DNA of 64,000 nucleotides, from contig JBGVCG010000009.1 in assembly GCA_045226255.1 (NCBI GenBank), positions 1 through 64,000 on the forward strand. The letters are read 5' to 3'. Under the pieces are notes generated by a model. That model was given only the letters and a program-made list of their open reading frames with translations, was not told the origin of the DNA and searched no databases. Position numbers and translations under genes: made by a program. The stretch comes from UBA1181 sp045226255. GTDB taxonomy: Bacteria > Bacteroidota > Bacteroidia > Bacteroidales > Paludibacteraceae. Below, in pieces: positions 34,201-40,472 of this stretch (within the stretch, counting starts at the first letter, position 1; every line of letters starts with the position of its first letter).

Positions 34201-35065
34201 CACCACATTGGCTAGTAATTGCTACGAAGCCATGTTCAGTGGGTGCGACAAACTGACGCAGATGCCGGTACTCCGGGCCACCACGCTGGCTCCTGCCTGC
34301 TATAAGGAGATGTTCGCGGATTGCATCTCTTTCACGCAAGCGCCTGAACTGCCCGCCACTACGATGGAAAAATATTGCTACTACGGAATGTTCGATCATT
34401 GCACTAACCTGACGCAGGCACCGGCTCTTCCGGCCACCACGTTGGCTGATTACTGCTATGCGAATATGTTCTTCCGATGCACCAGCCTGACGCAGGCGCC
34501 TGTGATGTCAGCTACCACGCTGGCCACATCTTGTTGCCAGTCCATGTTCGCCTACAGCACCAGTCTGACGCAAGCGCCAGAACTGCTTGCCGCCGAGCTG
34601 GCGGAGGGTTGCTACACCTTCATGTTCAATGGGTGCGAGAGCCTTTCCCACATCAAGGTCCACTTTACTGAATGGATTCCTTGGGACGTGGTTGACGAAA
34701 CTGATAATTGGGTCATTGATGTCGCCCCTGCCGGCACATTCGTTTGCCCGAGGAAATTGGCTGTGAAATATGGTGCCAATAGTATCCCGGAGGGCTGGGA
34801 GGTGCAGTTCTTCGAGCCGGAGATAGATCCTAACGAAGAGGTCACCAACGGGGAGGACACCGCTTTCTGTGGCATCTCTGTCTGGACGGAAAACGGAACC
34901 ATCTGCGTGTGCGGGACGGAGGAGACTATTGAGGTGTTCGGCGCCAAAGGTGAATTGATACGTACCTTGCGAGGAAAAGCCTCGGAGACCGTGCGGTTCG
35001 CCATGCCTGCGGGCAGAGTCTATATCCTCAGGATCGGCGCACAGCGTGTGAAGGTGTTATTGTGA
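28247..35065 (+). CDS. Giant secreted leucine-rich-repeat protein, four tandem LRR-CTD units
   Basis: This 2272-residue protein has a signal peptide (MRKTFTTLFLLLVTCYVASA) and then four homologous units starting at about residues 20, 528, 1089 and 1676. Each unit has an N-cap (YNYLTFTA, then SLDxGxxW, KGDKALLxGxNPxGFS, AASGSVMSLID), 10, 12, 13 and 13 LRR-like repeats of 26 residues (pattern CYxxMFxGCxxLTQAPELPATTL), a cap ending VCPKxLxxxYG...IPxGWxVxF, and a CTD-like domain (VEVYDxNGELLxSAQA...YGVYVVK). The final CTD-like domain (IEVFGAKGELIRTLRG...RVYILRIG) looks like a T9SS type A sorting signal. Such proteins are cell-surface or secreted, presumably binding proteins. It is monocistronic, with a strong terminator. 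The specific ligand is unknown. Confidence 0.9.
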   Translation: MRKTFTTLFLLLVTCYVASAANYLTLTARVDGAYFSKSVTGSANPNIEYSLDDGQTWTELAKKAVTLEKVGDKALLRGVNPEGFSFGINSYTCFVSSSSIAASGSVMSLIDGVGETDTIPNARCFYRLFYNFPNLVSAPELSATMLAENCYEEMFNGCKTLPNAPALPATKLSKNCYNGMFNGCRNLRQAPELPATTLAEGCYQNMFKGCKNISNAPDLSVQELAKDCYNGMFYGCTGLTQAPELPATTLANSCYKDMFYGCTKLAQAPELPATTLDIGCYSGMFYGCTGLIQAPELPVTELAVGCYSRMFYGCTGLTQAPELPSTTLATNCYAYMFQNCSSLTHAPELPATELAETCYMSMFNGCSSLTQAPELPAATLVKNCYAYMFDGCQNISQIKVNFTEWMEWDPEHRYGSGTWASGVASHGTFICPKALPKQYEDYGAKIPPRWEVQYIDAEEPDTTGCIAWMDSLTIYVTRAEGLVEVYNLGGEHLHSAQANASDTISFTMPDYGVYLIKNDTNTVKVCLYNYLTFTAGVDNCRFTIRRKSAASYDNIFYSLDYGQTWSKYFFGDTVTLAQKGDKALLQGNNPNGFSIGYDSNADSPEKYIHFVILDSIAASGSVMSLIDSTGRKDTVPSKWCFYGLFADCDKLTQAPELPATTLTNCCYKEMFRGCTGLTQAPELPATTLAVRCYQEMFRGCSGLTQAPALPATTLTDYCYQGMFQECTDLTQAPELSATVVADYCCQGMFQDCSSLTQAPSLPAIALAPSCYSGMFYNCTSLTKAPELPATTLAYYCYAGMFNGCTNLTQAPELPATTLANSCYAAMFADCVNLSQAPALPATRLFNYCYQSMFEGCTSLTQAPALPADTMAYYCYCRMFERCSGLTQAPELPALKLHNGCYSLMFAGCTSLTQAPELPATTLVNECYKYMFKNCTSLTQAPELPATKLVTACYGHMFDECRSLSFIKVNFSNWVVWFSDTDHEDTWVKNVATTGTFVCPKDLTIQYGDNRIPEGWNVQFIKEEVVFSAWGEDHTIHVVGAEGLVEVYDDNGELLHSAQASIDDTASFIMSDYGVYVVKTDSDSVKVCLYNYLTLTSEQDGSGFSMEYKSSQAGVKLPTVQYSLDYGRTWNDLTFYQEVSLEKKNAKVFLRGDNPDGFSQGSNAYVYFKLRGHYSASGSVMSLVDSTASSTTIPNEGCFYGLFNNCAGLTQAPELPATTLTNNCYVIMFNGCTRLTQAPELPAAALTKNCYYGMFRGCSGLTQAPELPATTLANSCYYEMFKGCTSLTQTPALPITALDTKCYYGMFNGCTGLTQAPELPATTLANSCYGEMFKGCTGLTQAPVLSSTKLANSCYVGMFEECRSLVQAPELPATTLAPGCYNRMFSNCDSLAQAPELPATTLAGSCYEAMFSGCDKLTQAPVLRATTLAPACYKEMFADCISFTQAPELPATTLEKYCYYGMFNHCTNLTQAPTLPADTLADYCYAYMFSRCASLTQAPVMSATTLATSCCQSMFAYSTSLTQAPELLATELAEGCYTFMFNGCESLSLIKVHFTEWIPWDEAAESDNWVVDVAPAGTFVCPRELPVKYGEGKIPVGWEVRYVGEGEVPDSVSFSAWGENLTILVSGADGLVEVYDANGELLQNAQANTTDTISFLMPDYGVYVVKADTDSVEVVLCNYLTFTAEKDGASFTINYKNTQSNVEMPNVVYSLDGGRKWYRLSHGEYVVLEKKGDKAMLKGINPDGFSQGSNSYAYFGTRGLIAASGSVMSLIGDTADSDTIPNEGCFYGLFNNCAGLTQAPELPATTLTNNCYVIMFNGCTNLTQVPELPATTLTKNCYYGMFRGCSKLTQAPVLPAMVLTYGCYYEMFRGCASLTQAPELPATTLAENCYRGMFNGCTNLTQTPELPASTMAKGCYGEMFKGCTGLTQAPVLSSTKLANSCYVGMFEDCSNLAQAPELPATTLASGCYNRMFSNCDSLAQAPELPATTLASNCYEAMFSGCDKLTQMPVLRATTLAPACYKEMFADCISFTQAPELPATTMEKYCYYGMFDHCTNLTQAPALPATTLADYCYANMFFRCTSLTQAPVMSATTLATSCCQSMFAYSTSLTQAPELLAAELAEGCYTFMFNGCESLSHIKVHFTEWIPWDVVDETDNWVIDVAPAGTFVCPRKLAVKYGANSIPEGWEVQFFEPEIDPNEEVTNGEDTAFCGISVWTENGTICVCGTEETIEVFGAKGELIRTLRGKASETVRFAMPAGRVYILRIGAQRVKVLL
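28625..34660 (+). repeat. 78-bp coding repeats (about 48 LRR units in four arrays)
   Basis: Degenerate 78-bp units encode 26-residue leucine-rich-like repeats. The exact period is visible, for example between 28971 and 29049. There are about 10, 12, 13 and 13 units in the four modules, counted by the CYxxMF motif. They are coding repeats, not a CRISPR array. Confidence 0.9.
31511..34990 (+). repeat. 1761-bp tandem duplication (modules 3 and 4)
   Basis: Modules 3 (from 31511) and 4 (from 33272) are offset by exactly 1761 bp and remain very similar at the nucleotide level. For example, the GAGGGTTGCTTCTA segment at 31829 recurs at 33590 with only synonymous changes around it. This indicates a recent in-frame duplication inside the LRR gene. 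Confidence 0.8.
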
Positions 35066-35092
35066 GGCTTGTGGTATTGTAGGACTTAAAGG

Positions 35093-35130
35093 AAAGGCAG
35101 ACAACATTGCGCGTTGTCTGCCTTTTTATT
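35093..35130. terminator. Bidirectional terminator between LRR gene and alkD-like gene
   Basis: AAAGGCAGACAAC and GTTGTCTGCCTTT form a perfect long stem with a 7-nt loop, with T-rich tracts on both strands. It serves the LRR gene on plus and the convergent glycosylase gene on minus. Confidence 0.9.
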
Positions 35131-35830
35131 TTTTCAAATACGCCTTCCTCTCCTCTTCGGGGAATTTCTCGATGGCGTATCTCAGGGTGGTTCTTGGCAT
35201 TGTCTTGTAGCGGGTGGAGAGGTACTCCTTTAGCTTTCCGACATCCTTTTTCCCTGCCTCCCGCAGGAGCCAGCCCGTCGCTTTCTGGATGAGGTCGTGC
35301 GGGTGGTGGAGCAGTATGTCCGCTATTCGGAAGGTGTCGTCGGTCTCTCCGTTACGGATGAATTTCATGGTGCTGACGATTCCGATGCGTTGCTCCCAGA
35401 TGGTCTTGCCCTTCTCCGCCAGTTGGTAGAGTAGGGTGCGGTCTTTGTCGAGGAGCCACGTGCCGATGATCTCGTAGCAGGTGAGGTCGACGAGGTCCCA
35501 GTTGTTGATGTGGGCGGTGTGGCTCAAATAGAAGTCCACGCACCTTTTTTGCGTCTCAGGGTCGCCCTTCGCGTGGCTGAAGATCTGGATGAGCGTCAGC
35601 AGGGCGGCCAGGCGTATCTCGTGGTAGGGGGAGGCGACGCACTCCTCCAACTCGTCGAAGCCGGTGCTCTTCCATTGTCGCTTGACGATCTCCCTGGTGG
35701 TGGGCACTTTGATGCCTAGGAAGAGGTCTCCCTCCCCGTACTGCCCCGGTCCTGTCTTGAAGAAGCGGGAGAGGTGGCGGGCTTGCGCCTCGTCCTTGTG
35801 CGCCATCAGTATGTTCGCTAATTGGCTCAT
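35126..35830 (-). CDS. AlkD-like DNA alkylation-repair glycosylase
   Basis: This 234-residue HEAT-like protein of the DNA alkylation repair family carries the catalytic NNWDLVD segment (Trp and Asp equivalent to AlkD W109/D113). It also has FLGIKVPTTREIVKRQW near the N-terminus and QKATGWLLREAGKKD near the C-terminus, both typical of the family. These enzymes excise bulky or cationic alkyl-purines without base flipping. The gene ends at the shared terminator and starts 18 bp after the preceding secreted-protein gene. Confidence 0.9.
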   Translation of the reverse strand: MSQLANILMAHKDEAQARHLSRFFKTGPGQYGEGDLFLGIKVPTTREIVKRQWKSTGFDELEECVASPYHEIRLAALLTLIQIFSHAKGDPETQKRCVDFYLSHTAHINNWDLVDLTCYEIIGTWLLDKDRTLLYQLAEKGKTIWEQRIGIVSTMKFIRNGETDDTFRIADILLHHPHDLIQKATGWLLREAGKKDVGKLKEYLSTRYKTMPRTTLRYAIEKFPEEERKAYLKK

Positions 35831-35848
35831 ACGCTTTGCGGAGTGGTC

Positions 35849-36958
35849 TTATTTGTTCTCTTTGACGAAGTCCTGCATCTTCTGGCACAGAACGTCCATC
35901 TTCCCTTTATTCCCCTTGGCGTAGTAGATTTTATTGAACTCCTCGTGGAACTCGATGAAAGTCAGCTTGCCGCATTTTTTGTTCTGCCCGTTGTAGCTGC
36001 AGAGCCGGTTCTCCAATTCGATTTGGTAAAGCTCGTTGCCCCCTTTCTCTTTGCAGTATGCCAAGTAGAGGGAGGAGCAGAGGAAGTCTCTGAAACATTC
36101 ATTCTTCTTGTTCGATTCTTTTAGGTAATGCTCGATGAAGGGTTGGCAGAGGGATTGGAAGAACGGGTGCTCGCATTTTGCGTTCGCATGGCAGCTCCAG
36201 CTGTCGTATACCATGCCACATCCGGTCTGGAACAGCGTGCTCGATTTCTTTTTGTTTTCGTAGGTGCGGATGGTGTGCCGGAAGTCGAAAGGGGAGACTT
36301 TGGCGGTGATATACGCGTATGGCTTCTTTGTCTTGTGGTTCAGCCAAGAGAATTGCTCGTTGATGACCTGGTCCACCCAAGTGAGGTAGGAGGTGATGAG
36401 GGGAGACAATTCTGCGATGTTGTTGTCGTAGCGGATGACGCTGGCGAACTCTTCCAGCATAGGCAGGGCCACTTTCATGAGGGAGTCTCCTTTGCGGCTG
36501 ACGCCTGTGTATCGTGGATCCTTCTCGATATGACCCGCCTTGTAGCGGTAGAAGTAGGATGCCGCGCTCAGTTCGCTCATGTCATCCTCCACACTGTTCA
36601 GCCAATCCACAAGTTGGTAGCTGGTGTATTTGGCGGTGTTGATGGTGCCGATCGTGGAGTTGTATAGGTTGGAGAAGTCCCACGGGGAGGAGAAGTTCAG
36701 CGGGTCGTTGCTTCCTCTGACGTTCTTCTTCTGGCTCTCGTTCTGGTAGGTGCGGATGGAGTTCGCCAACATGAGGAATCCGTTCACGTTCGAGAATTCG
36801 ACGTTGGCGTAGTTGCTCTTGAAGAATTCGTCCTCACGCCAGTATTTGTTCGCCTCGCCCGGTTTGCCTTGCGCCGATAGGCCTTGACATCCGATGACTA
36901 CTAATGCCGCGATGAGAAACGCCTTTTTCACCTTTGATGTTTGTTTGAATCTATTCAT
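35849..36958 (-). CDS. Uncharacterised secreted protein
   Basis: This 369-residue protein begins with a signal peptide (KKAFLIAALVVIGCQGLSAQ). The mature part is alpha-helical looking and rich in Lys, Asn, Tyr and Cys (Cys cluster at about 245-330: TGCGMVYDSWSCHANAKC). No known domain was recognised. It is periplasmic or exported by inference. It may be cotranscribed with the alkD-like gene 18 bp downstream, although no functional link is apparent. Confidence 0.7.
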   Translation of the reverse strand: MNRFKQTSKVKKAFLIAALVVIGCQGLSAQGKPGEANKYWREDEFFKSNYANVEFSNVNGFLMLANSIRTYQNESQKKNVRGSNDPLNFSSPWDFSNLYNSTIGTINTAKYTSYQLVDWLNSVEDDMSELSAASYFYRYKAGHIEKDPRYTGVSRKGDSLMKVALPMLEEFASVIRYDNNIAELSPLITSYLTWVDQVINEQFSWLNHKTKKPYAYITAKVSPFDFRHTIRTYENKKKSSTLFQTGCGMVYDSWSCHANAKCEHPFFQSLCQPFIEHYLKESNKKNECFRDFLCSSLYLAYCKEKGGNELYQIELENRLCSYNGQNKKCGKLTFIEFHEEFNKIYYAKGNKGKMDVLCQKMQDFVKENK

Positions 36959-37139
36959 GGTATTGGACTCTTATTTGTTTTAAAATATACTATACGCTTA
37001 CTTTCATGATGCAATATTCGCTATTTTTATCGATTTTTCCAACTGCCATTTGTTTATTTTGCCTTATGAATTGATATTTTTATACGAATTTTAATAAAAA
37101 TGTATTCCGCGAAAAAATAAAACAAAAAAGGCTTTTCGT

Positions 37140-37170
37140 TTTGTCAAGTGAGAAAACGGACTTATCTTTG
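37140..37170 (+). promoter_or_regulatory. Canonical Bacteroidota promoter for a short transcript
   Basis: TTTG (37140-37143), a 19-nt spacer and TATCTTTG (37163-37170) give a perfect -33/-7 promoter. No coding frame follows; a hairpin terminator lies about 65 bp downstream. Confidence 0.75.
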
Positions 37171-37174
37171 TGAC

Positions 37175-37252
37175 GCAAACAAAACAGGTAGATTTTTTCA
37201 TAGTTAAGGTGGGTGTGCAGAAGTCGGGAGATTTTTGCACACTATTTTTTTA
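37175..37252 (+). ncRNA. Candidate small RNA
   Basis: A perfect promoter is followed by about 77 nt without a credible reading frame and then a terminator: GTGTGCA (37213-37219), a 16-nt loop, TGCACAC (37236-37242) and TATTTTTTT. The unit sits alone in the 515-bp spacer between the unknown secreted gene and kdsB. Sequence identity to a known sRNA family was not recognised. Alternatively it could be an attenuated leader for kdsB, but kdsB has its own promoter element. Confidence 0.5.
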
Positions 37253-37328
37253 TTTACTATTTAGCTATTTACAATTTACTATTTGGCATTGGGGATTTAC
37301 TATTTAGCCATTTACAATTTACTATTTG
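37252..37328 (+). repeat. Two direct copies of a 34-bp dispersed repeat
   Basis: Copies at 37252-37285 and 37295-37328 begin ATTTACTATTTAGC and end ATTTACTATTTG, with one mismatch between them. A related inverted copy lies at 24061-24093. The first copy abuts the candidate sRNA terminator. The rest of the spacer (36959-37139 and 37329-37443) is A/T-rich with nothing recognisable. Confidence 0.65.
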
Positions 37329-37443
37329 TGGTGATGCGATGGTTTTGCGTCCTACTCCGTGTCCTTTTTTTTTCTGTGAGTAATTCTATTCCTTCCTCCT
37401 TTGATATTTTATATTTTTATAGCTTATACCGCTAAAGATTTGT

Positions 37444-37451
37444 TAACTTTG
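37444..37451 (+). promoter_or_regulatory. kdsB promoter -7 element
   Basis: TAACTTTG, a perfect TAnnTTTG match, lies 22 nt before the kdsB ATG. Confidence 0.65.
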
Positions 37452-37473
37452 CTTCGTAATCGTTTGGAAGGAT

Positions 37474-38253
37474 ATGGATAAGTGTGATTTTATAGGAATT
37501 ATTCCGGCAAGATATGCCTCCACCCGTTTCCCAGGCAAGCCTCTGGTGAAGATAGGGGGGAAGAGTATGATCCAACGTGTGTATGAACAGGTCTCCAAGG
37601 TGCTGGACTGCGTCTATGTGGCGACGGACGACACCCGTATCTCCGAGGCGGTCACTGCTTTCGGCGGCAAGGTGATGATGACCTCCGACCAGCACAAGAG
37701 CGGTACGGACCGTTGCTTCGAGGCTTATGTCAAGTCGGGGACGGGTAGGCGAGTGATCGTGAATATCCAAGGCGATGAACCTTTCATCCAGCCGAAGCAG
37801 ATAGAGCGCCTGTGCGCTTGCTTCGATGACCCGGAGACGCAGCTGGCGACGCTCGTCAAGCCCTTCAAGGTGGAGGATGGCGTTGAGGCGCTCTTCAATC
37901 CTAATACCCCGAAGGTGGTGCTGAACAAGAACAGCGAGGCGATTTATTTCAGCCGCTCGGTCATCCCGTACAAGCGCGGGGCGGAGGAGAAGGAGTGGCT
38001 CGCCCGCCATCAGTATTACAAGCATATCGGACTCTACGCTTACCGTAGCGATGTGTTGTCCGAAATCACGAAGCTGCCTCAGTCTTCGCTGGAGCTGGCG
38101 GAGTCGCTGGAGCAGTTGCGCTGGATCGAGAACGGGTACAAAATCAAGGTGGGCATCACCGAGATGGAGACCATCGGCATCGACACGCCTGACGATCTGT
38201 TGCGCGCGGAGCAGTTCCTCCGTAGCCGTGAACAGCAGGGCGAGTCGTTGTGA
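37474..38253 (+). CDS. kdsB: CMP-Kdo synthetase (3-deoxy-manno-octulosonate cytidylyltransferase)
   Basis: KdsB activates Kdo with CTP for lipid A core assembly. The 259 residues open with the nucleotide-binding signature IPARYASTRFPGKPL and contain VYVATDDTRI, VNIQGDEPFI and GIDTPDDLLRAE, all standard for KdsB. Length is typical. It has its own -7 element. A 73-bp gap separates it from the next gene, so cotranscription is possible but not certain. Confidence 0.97.
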   Translation: MDKCDFIGIIPARYASTRFPGKPLVKIGGKSMIQRVYEQVSKVLDCVYVATDDTRISEAVTAFGGKVMMTSDQHKSGTDRCFEAYVKSGTGRRVIVNIQGDEPFIQPKQIERLCACFDDPETQLATLVKPFKVEDGVEALFNPNTPKVVLNKNSEAIYFSRSVIPYKRGAEEKEWLARHQYYKHIGLYAYRSDVLSEITKLPQSSLELAESLEQLRWIENGYKIKVGITEMETIGIDTPDDLLRAEQFLRSREQQGESL

Positions 38254-38326
38254 TTCGTTGTTTTGAATTGATATAAAAAATAGGGTTGAGATGATTGTTG
38301 GAACCCTCATAAATTTGTGAAGGAAT

Positions 38327-39613
38327 ATGGATCGTAGTGTTTGCCCTGAAATGGGTCGTGTCACGGGTGTTTCTTTCCCGAAGGCTTCGCTTGCCCGCTT
38401 GCGGAACGGAGCGAGGTTGCATGAACTGCCGTTCGGTGACGGGGATATCGTCCGTGTGGATTGCGTCTTCAAGGCGGGCGCGCTCTTCCAGCCTCAGCTG
38501 CTGGTGGCGAGTTTCGCGGGGCAGATGATGCGGGAGGGTACCCGTACCCATTCGTCGGCCGAGATCGCGGAGGCTCTGGACTCGCATGGCGCATCGCTCG
38601 CCATCAATGTCTCGTATGAGTCTGCCTGCGTCACGTTGTATGCCTTGACGAGGCATCTGGAGCCTATGTTGAGGCTTCTGACGGAGGTGGTCACGGAGCC
38701 TGCATATCCCGAGAAGGAGTTCACGACATACCTGAACAAGCGCAAACAACAGTTCCTGATACAGAACGAGCGTGTTTCGACACTCGCTTCCCGCAACCTG
38801 AACGCGGCGCTGTTCGGACCGAAAAGCCTTTACGGATCGGCGGGTGAATTGGAGGACTTCGACCGCTTGGACGTGGAGCTGCTCAAGCGTTTCCATCAGG
38901 CCAATTATACCTTCGGCGATTGCGACATCATCGTCTCCGGCAAGGTGGACGACAAGGTGCGTGGCCTGATCGATGCGACCTTAGGGGCGGTTCCCGCGGT
39001 GACGCATGACGAGCCGGCAACCTCCATCTATGCGTGGGACAAACTGAATGCCTCCTACTGCTTCGCAGAGAAGGAGGATAGTGTCCAGTCCGCCATCCTC
39101 ATGGGTAGCATCTGCATGTCGGCGAAAGATCCTGACTATCATGCGTTCACGGTCCTCAATACGGTCCTGGGCGGCTATTTCGGCAGCAGGCTGATGTCGA
39201 ACGTGCGGGAGGAGAAGGGCTTCACCTATGGTATCGGCTCGTATCTCTGGTCGCTCCCTACGATGGGACGGTTCACCATCTCCACGCAGACGGCCACCGA
39301 GTTTGTGGAGCCTGCGATCGGGGAGATCAAGAAGGAGATGAAGCTCCTGTGCGATTCGTTGATACCGGCGGACGAGCTGGATTCAGTCCGCAGTTACATG
39401 TTAGGGGAGAACGCCAGGGTGCTGGACGGTTCCTTCTCCTTCGTGGACGCCTACCTCTCCTTCTTGACGCAAGGGGTCGATGGCACTGAATTTTACAGAA
39501 AGAGTGAGAAAACCATATTGTCCGTCACGGCGGACGAACTTATCGGCTTGGCGCGGAAGTATTTCGACATGGAACGCTTCTGTGTCTCTGTGGCCGGCCA
39601 AAAAACGAAGTGA
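38327..39613 (+). CDS. M16-family (insulinase/processing-peptidase-like) protein lacking the zinc motif
   Basis: The 428 residues have the two-lobed M16B fold: an N-terminal lobe with SFAGQMMREGTRTHSSAEIAEAL and a C-terminal lobe with GGYFGSRLMSNVREEKGFTYGI. The position that normally carries HxxEH reads SFAGQMM, so zinc cannot be bound in the usual way. It resembles the non-catalytic partner of M16 pairs, but no active partner is in this window. There is no signal peptide, so a cytoplasmic location is likely. The stop overlaps the next ATG by one base (TGATG), indicating translational coupling with the alanyl-tRNA editing protein. Confidence 0.85.
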   Translation: MDRSVCPEMGRVTGVSFPKASLARLRNGARLHELPFGDGDIVRVDCVFKAGALFQPQLLVASFAGQMMREGTRTHSSAEIAEALDSHGASLAINVSYESACVTLYALTRHLEPMLRLLTEVVTEPAYPEKEFTTYLNKRKQQFLIQNERVSTLASRNLNAALFGPKSLYGSAGELEDFDRLDVELLKRFHQANYTFGDCDIIVSGKVDDKVRGLIDATLGAVPAVTHDEPATSIYAWDKLNASYCFAEKEDSVQSAILMGSICMSAKDPDYHAFTVLNTVLGGYFGSRLMSNVREEKGFTYGIGSYLWSLPTMGRFTISTQTATEFVEPAIGEIKKEMKLLCDSLIPADELDSVRSYMLGENARVLDGSFSFVDAYLSFLTQGVDGTEFYRKSEKTILSVTADELIGLARKYFDMERFCVSVAGQKTK

Positions 39614-40077
39614 TGGAAGCGACGGAACAAGCGAGTCAGAAGTTTAGGGATCAAGGGATTGCGCCTTCGCATACGGCGGAGCATCTGCTGAACCAGACCA
39701 TGGTGCGGATGTTCGGCTGCGGAAGGGCTATCTCCGCTCACGTGGAGCGCAAGAAATCGAAGTGTGATTACATCCTGTCGTCGGATCTGACGGAGCAGCA
39801 GGTGGCGGAGCTGGAGAGGCGCATGAACGAGGTCATCGGCCAGCATCTGCAGGTCTATTGCGAATACATGCCCAAGGAGGAGGCGGAGCGGCAGTTCGAT
39901 CTCTCCAAGCTTCCGGAGCGTGCGGACGGTGACCTGCGCATTGTCCGGATAGGCACGTACGACGCGTGTCCGTGCGTGGGCGCCCATGTCGAGAACACGA
40001 GCGAGTTAGGCCGTTTCAAGGTGCTTTCCTCTTCGTTCGAGGGAGGCGTCTGTAGGATCCGTTGGAGGCTCGAATGA
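39613..40077 (+). CDS. Stand-alone alanyl-tRNA editing (AlaX-like) protein
   Basis: This 154-residue protein carries the tRNA-SAD zinc site: HTAEHLL (H20, H24) and CPCVGAHVENTSELG (Cys and His). AlaX proteins deacylate Ser or Gly mischarged onto tRNA-Ala. This one lacks the large N-terminal beta-barrel of AlaX-M/L and is a short form. The start chosen is ATG 39613, overlapping the M16 stop by one base; a GTG at 39610 is less likely. The 152-bp gap afterwards suggests the end of this transcript. Confidence 0.85.
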   Translation: MEATEQASQKFRDQGIAPSHTAEHLLNQTMVRMFGCGRAISAHVERKKSKCDYILSSDLTEQQVAELERRMNEVIGQHLQVYCEYMPKEEAERQFDLSKLPERADGDLRIVRIGTYDACPCVGAHVENTSELGRFKVLSSSFEGGVCRIRWRLE

Positions 40078-40198
40078 GGGGACGGAGGTGAGGCTTCGAA
40101 CCGCTTCTTCGGATAGGGTTGGGGGTTTTCTTGTGAAATATTAAATATTCGTTGAAAATAATAGTTCGTTATGCGGCTTTATATATACTTTAGTTTTC

Positions 40199-40220
40199 GT
40201 AGTATTCTTTGTAGTATTCT
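40199..40220 (+). promoter_or_regulatory. 10-bp direct repeat before the PqqD-like operon
   Basis: GTAGTATTCT occurs twice, separated by two bases, ending 9 nt before the ATG of the PqqD-like gene. TACTTTAG (40186-40193), one mismatch from the -7 consensus, lies just upstream. The repeat is positioned to be an operator or a translational control site; no regulator is identified. Confidence 0.35.
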
Positions 40221-40229
40221 CAGATTATT

Positions 40230-40472
40230 ATGAACTTAGTTTCTGGAATGATAGTAAATGATTCTGGGTATGTGTTCAATTCCATGACGGGTGAGAGCTT
40301 TTCCATAAACCAGACGGCGAGGTTAGTCTTGACCTTGCTTGGGGAGGGATGCTCCAAAACGGATATATATAACCGCCTCTTGTCGGAGTACGATGTGGAG
40401 GCTTCCTCATTGGAGGCTGACGTGGATGATTTCTTTTATTTGTTGAGAAAATATAGAATCTTGGTGGACTGA
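40230..40472 (+). CDS. PqqD-like small protein
   Basis: This 80-residue protein has the PqqD-like winged-helix pattern: a beta-hairpin start (GYVFNSMTGESFSINQTARLVL), a helix-turn segment (LLGEGCSKTDIYNRLLSEYDV) and a final helix (LEADVDDFFYLLRKYRIL). In RiPP pathways PqqD-type domains bind leader peptides; here no radical-SAM enzyme or precursor is visible. It is the first gene of a four-gene operon, its TGA overlapping the ATG of the ATP-grasp gene by one base. A carrier or substrate-presenting role for the next enzyme is inference. Confidence 0.75.
   Translation: MNLVSGMIVNDSGYVFNSMTGESFSINQTARLVLTLLGEGCSKTDIYNRLLSEYDVEASSLEADVDDFFYLLRKYRILVD

Noticed and set aside
28625..34660. Regular repeats suggesting a CRISPR array
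   Set aside because: The 78-bp period is in frame, has no spacers, and encodes LRR units.
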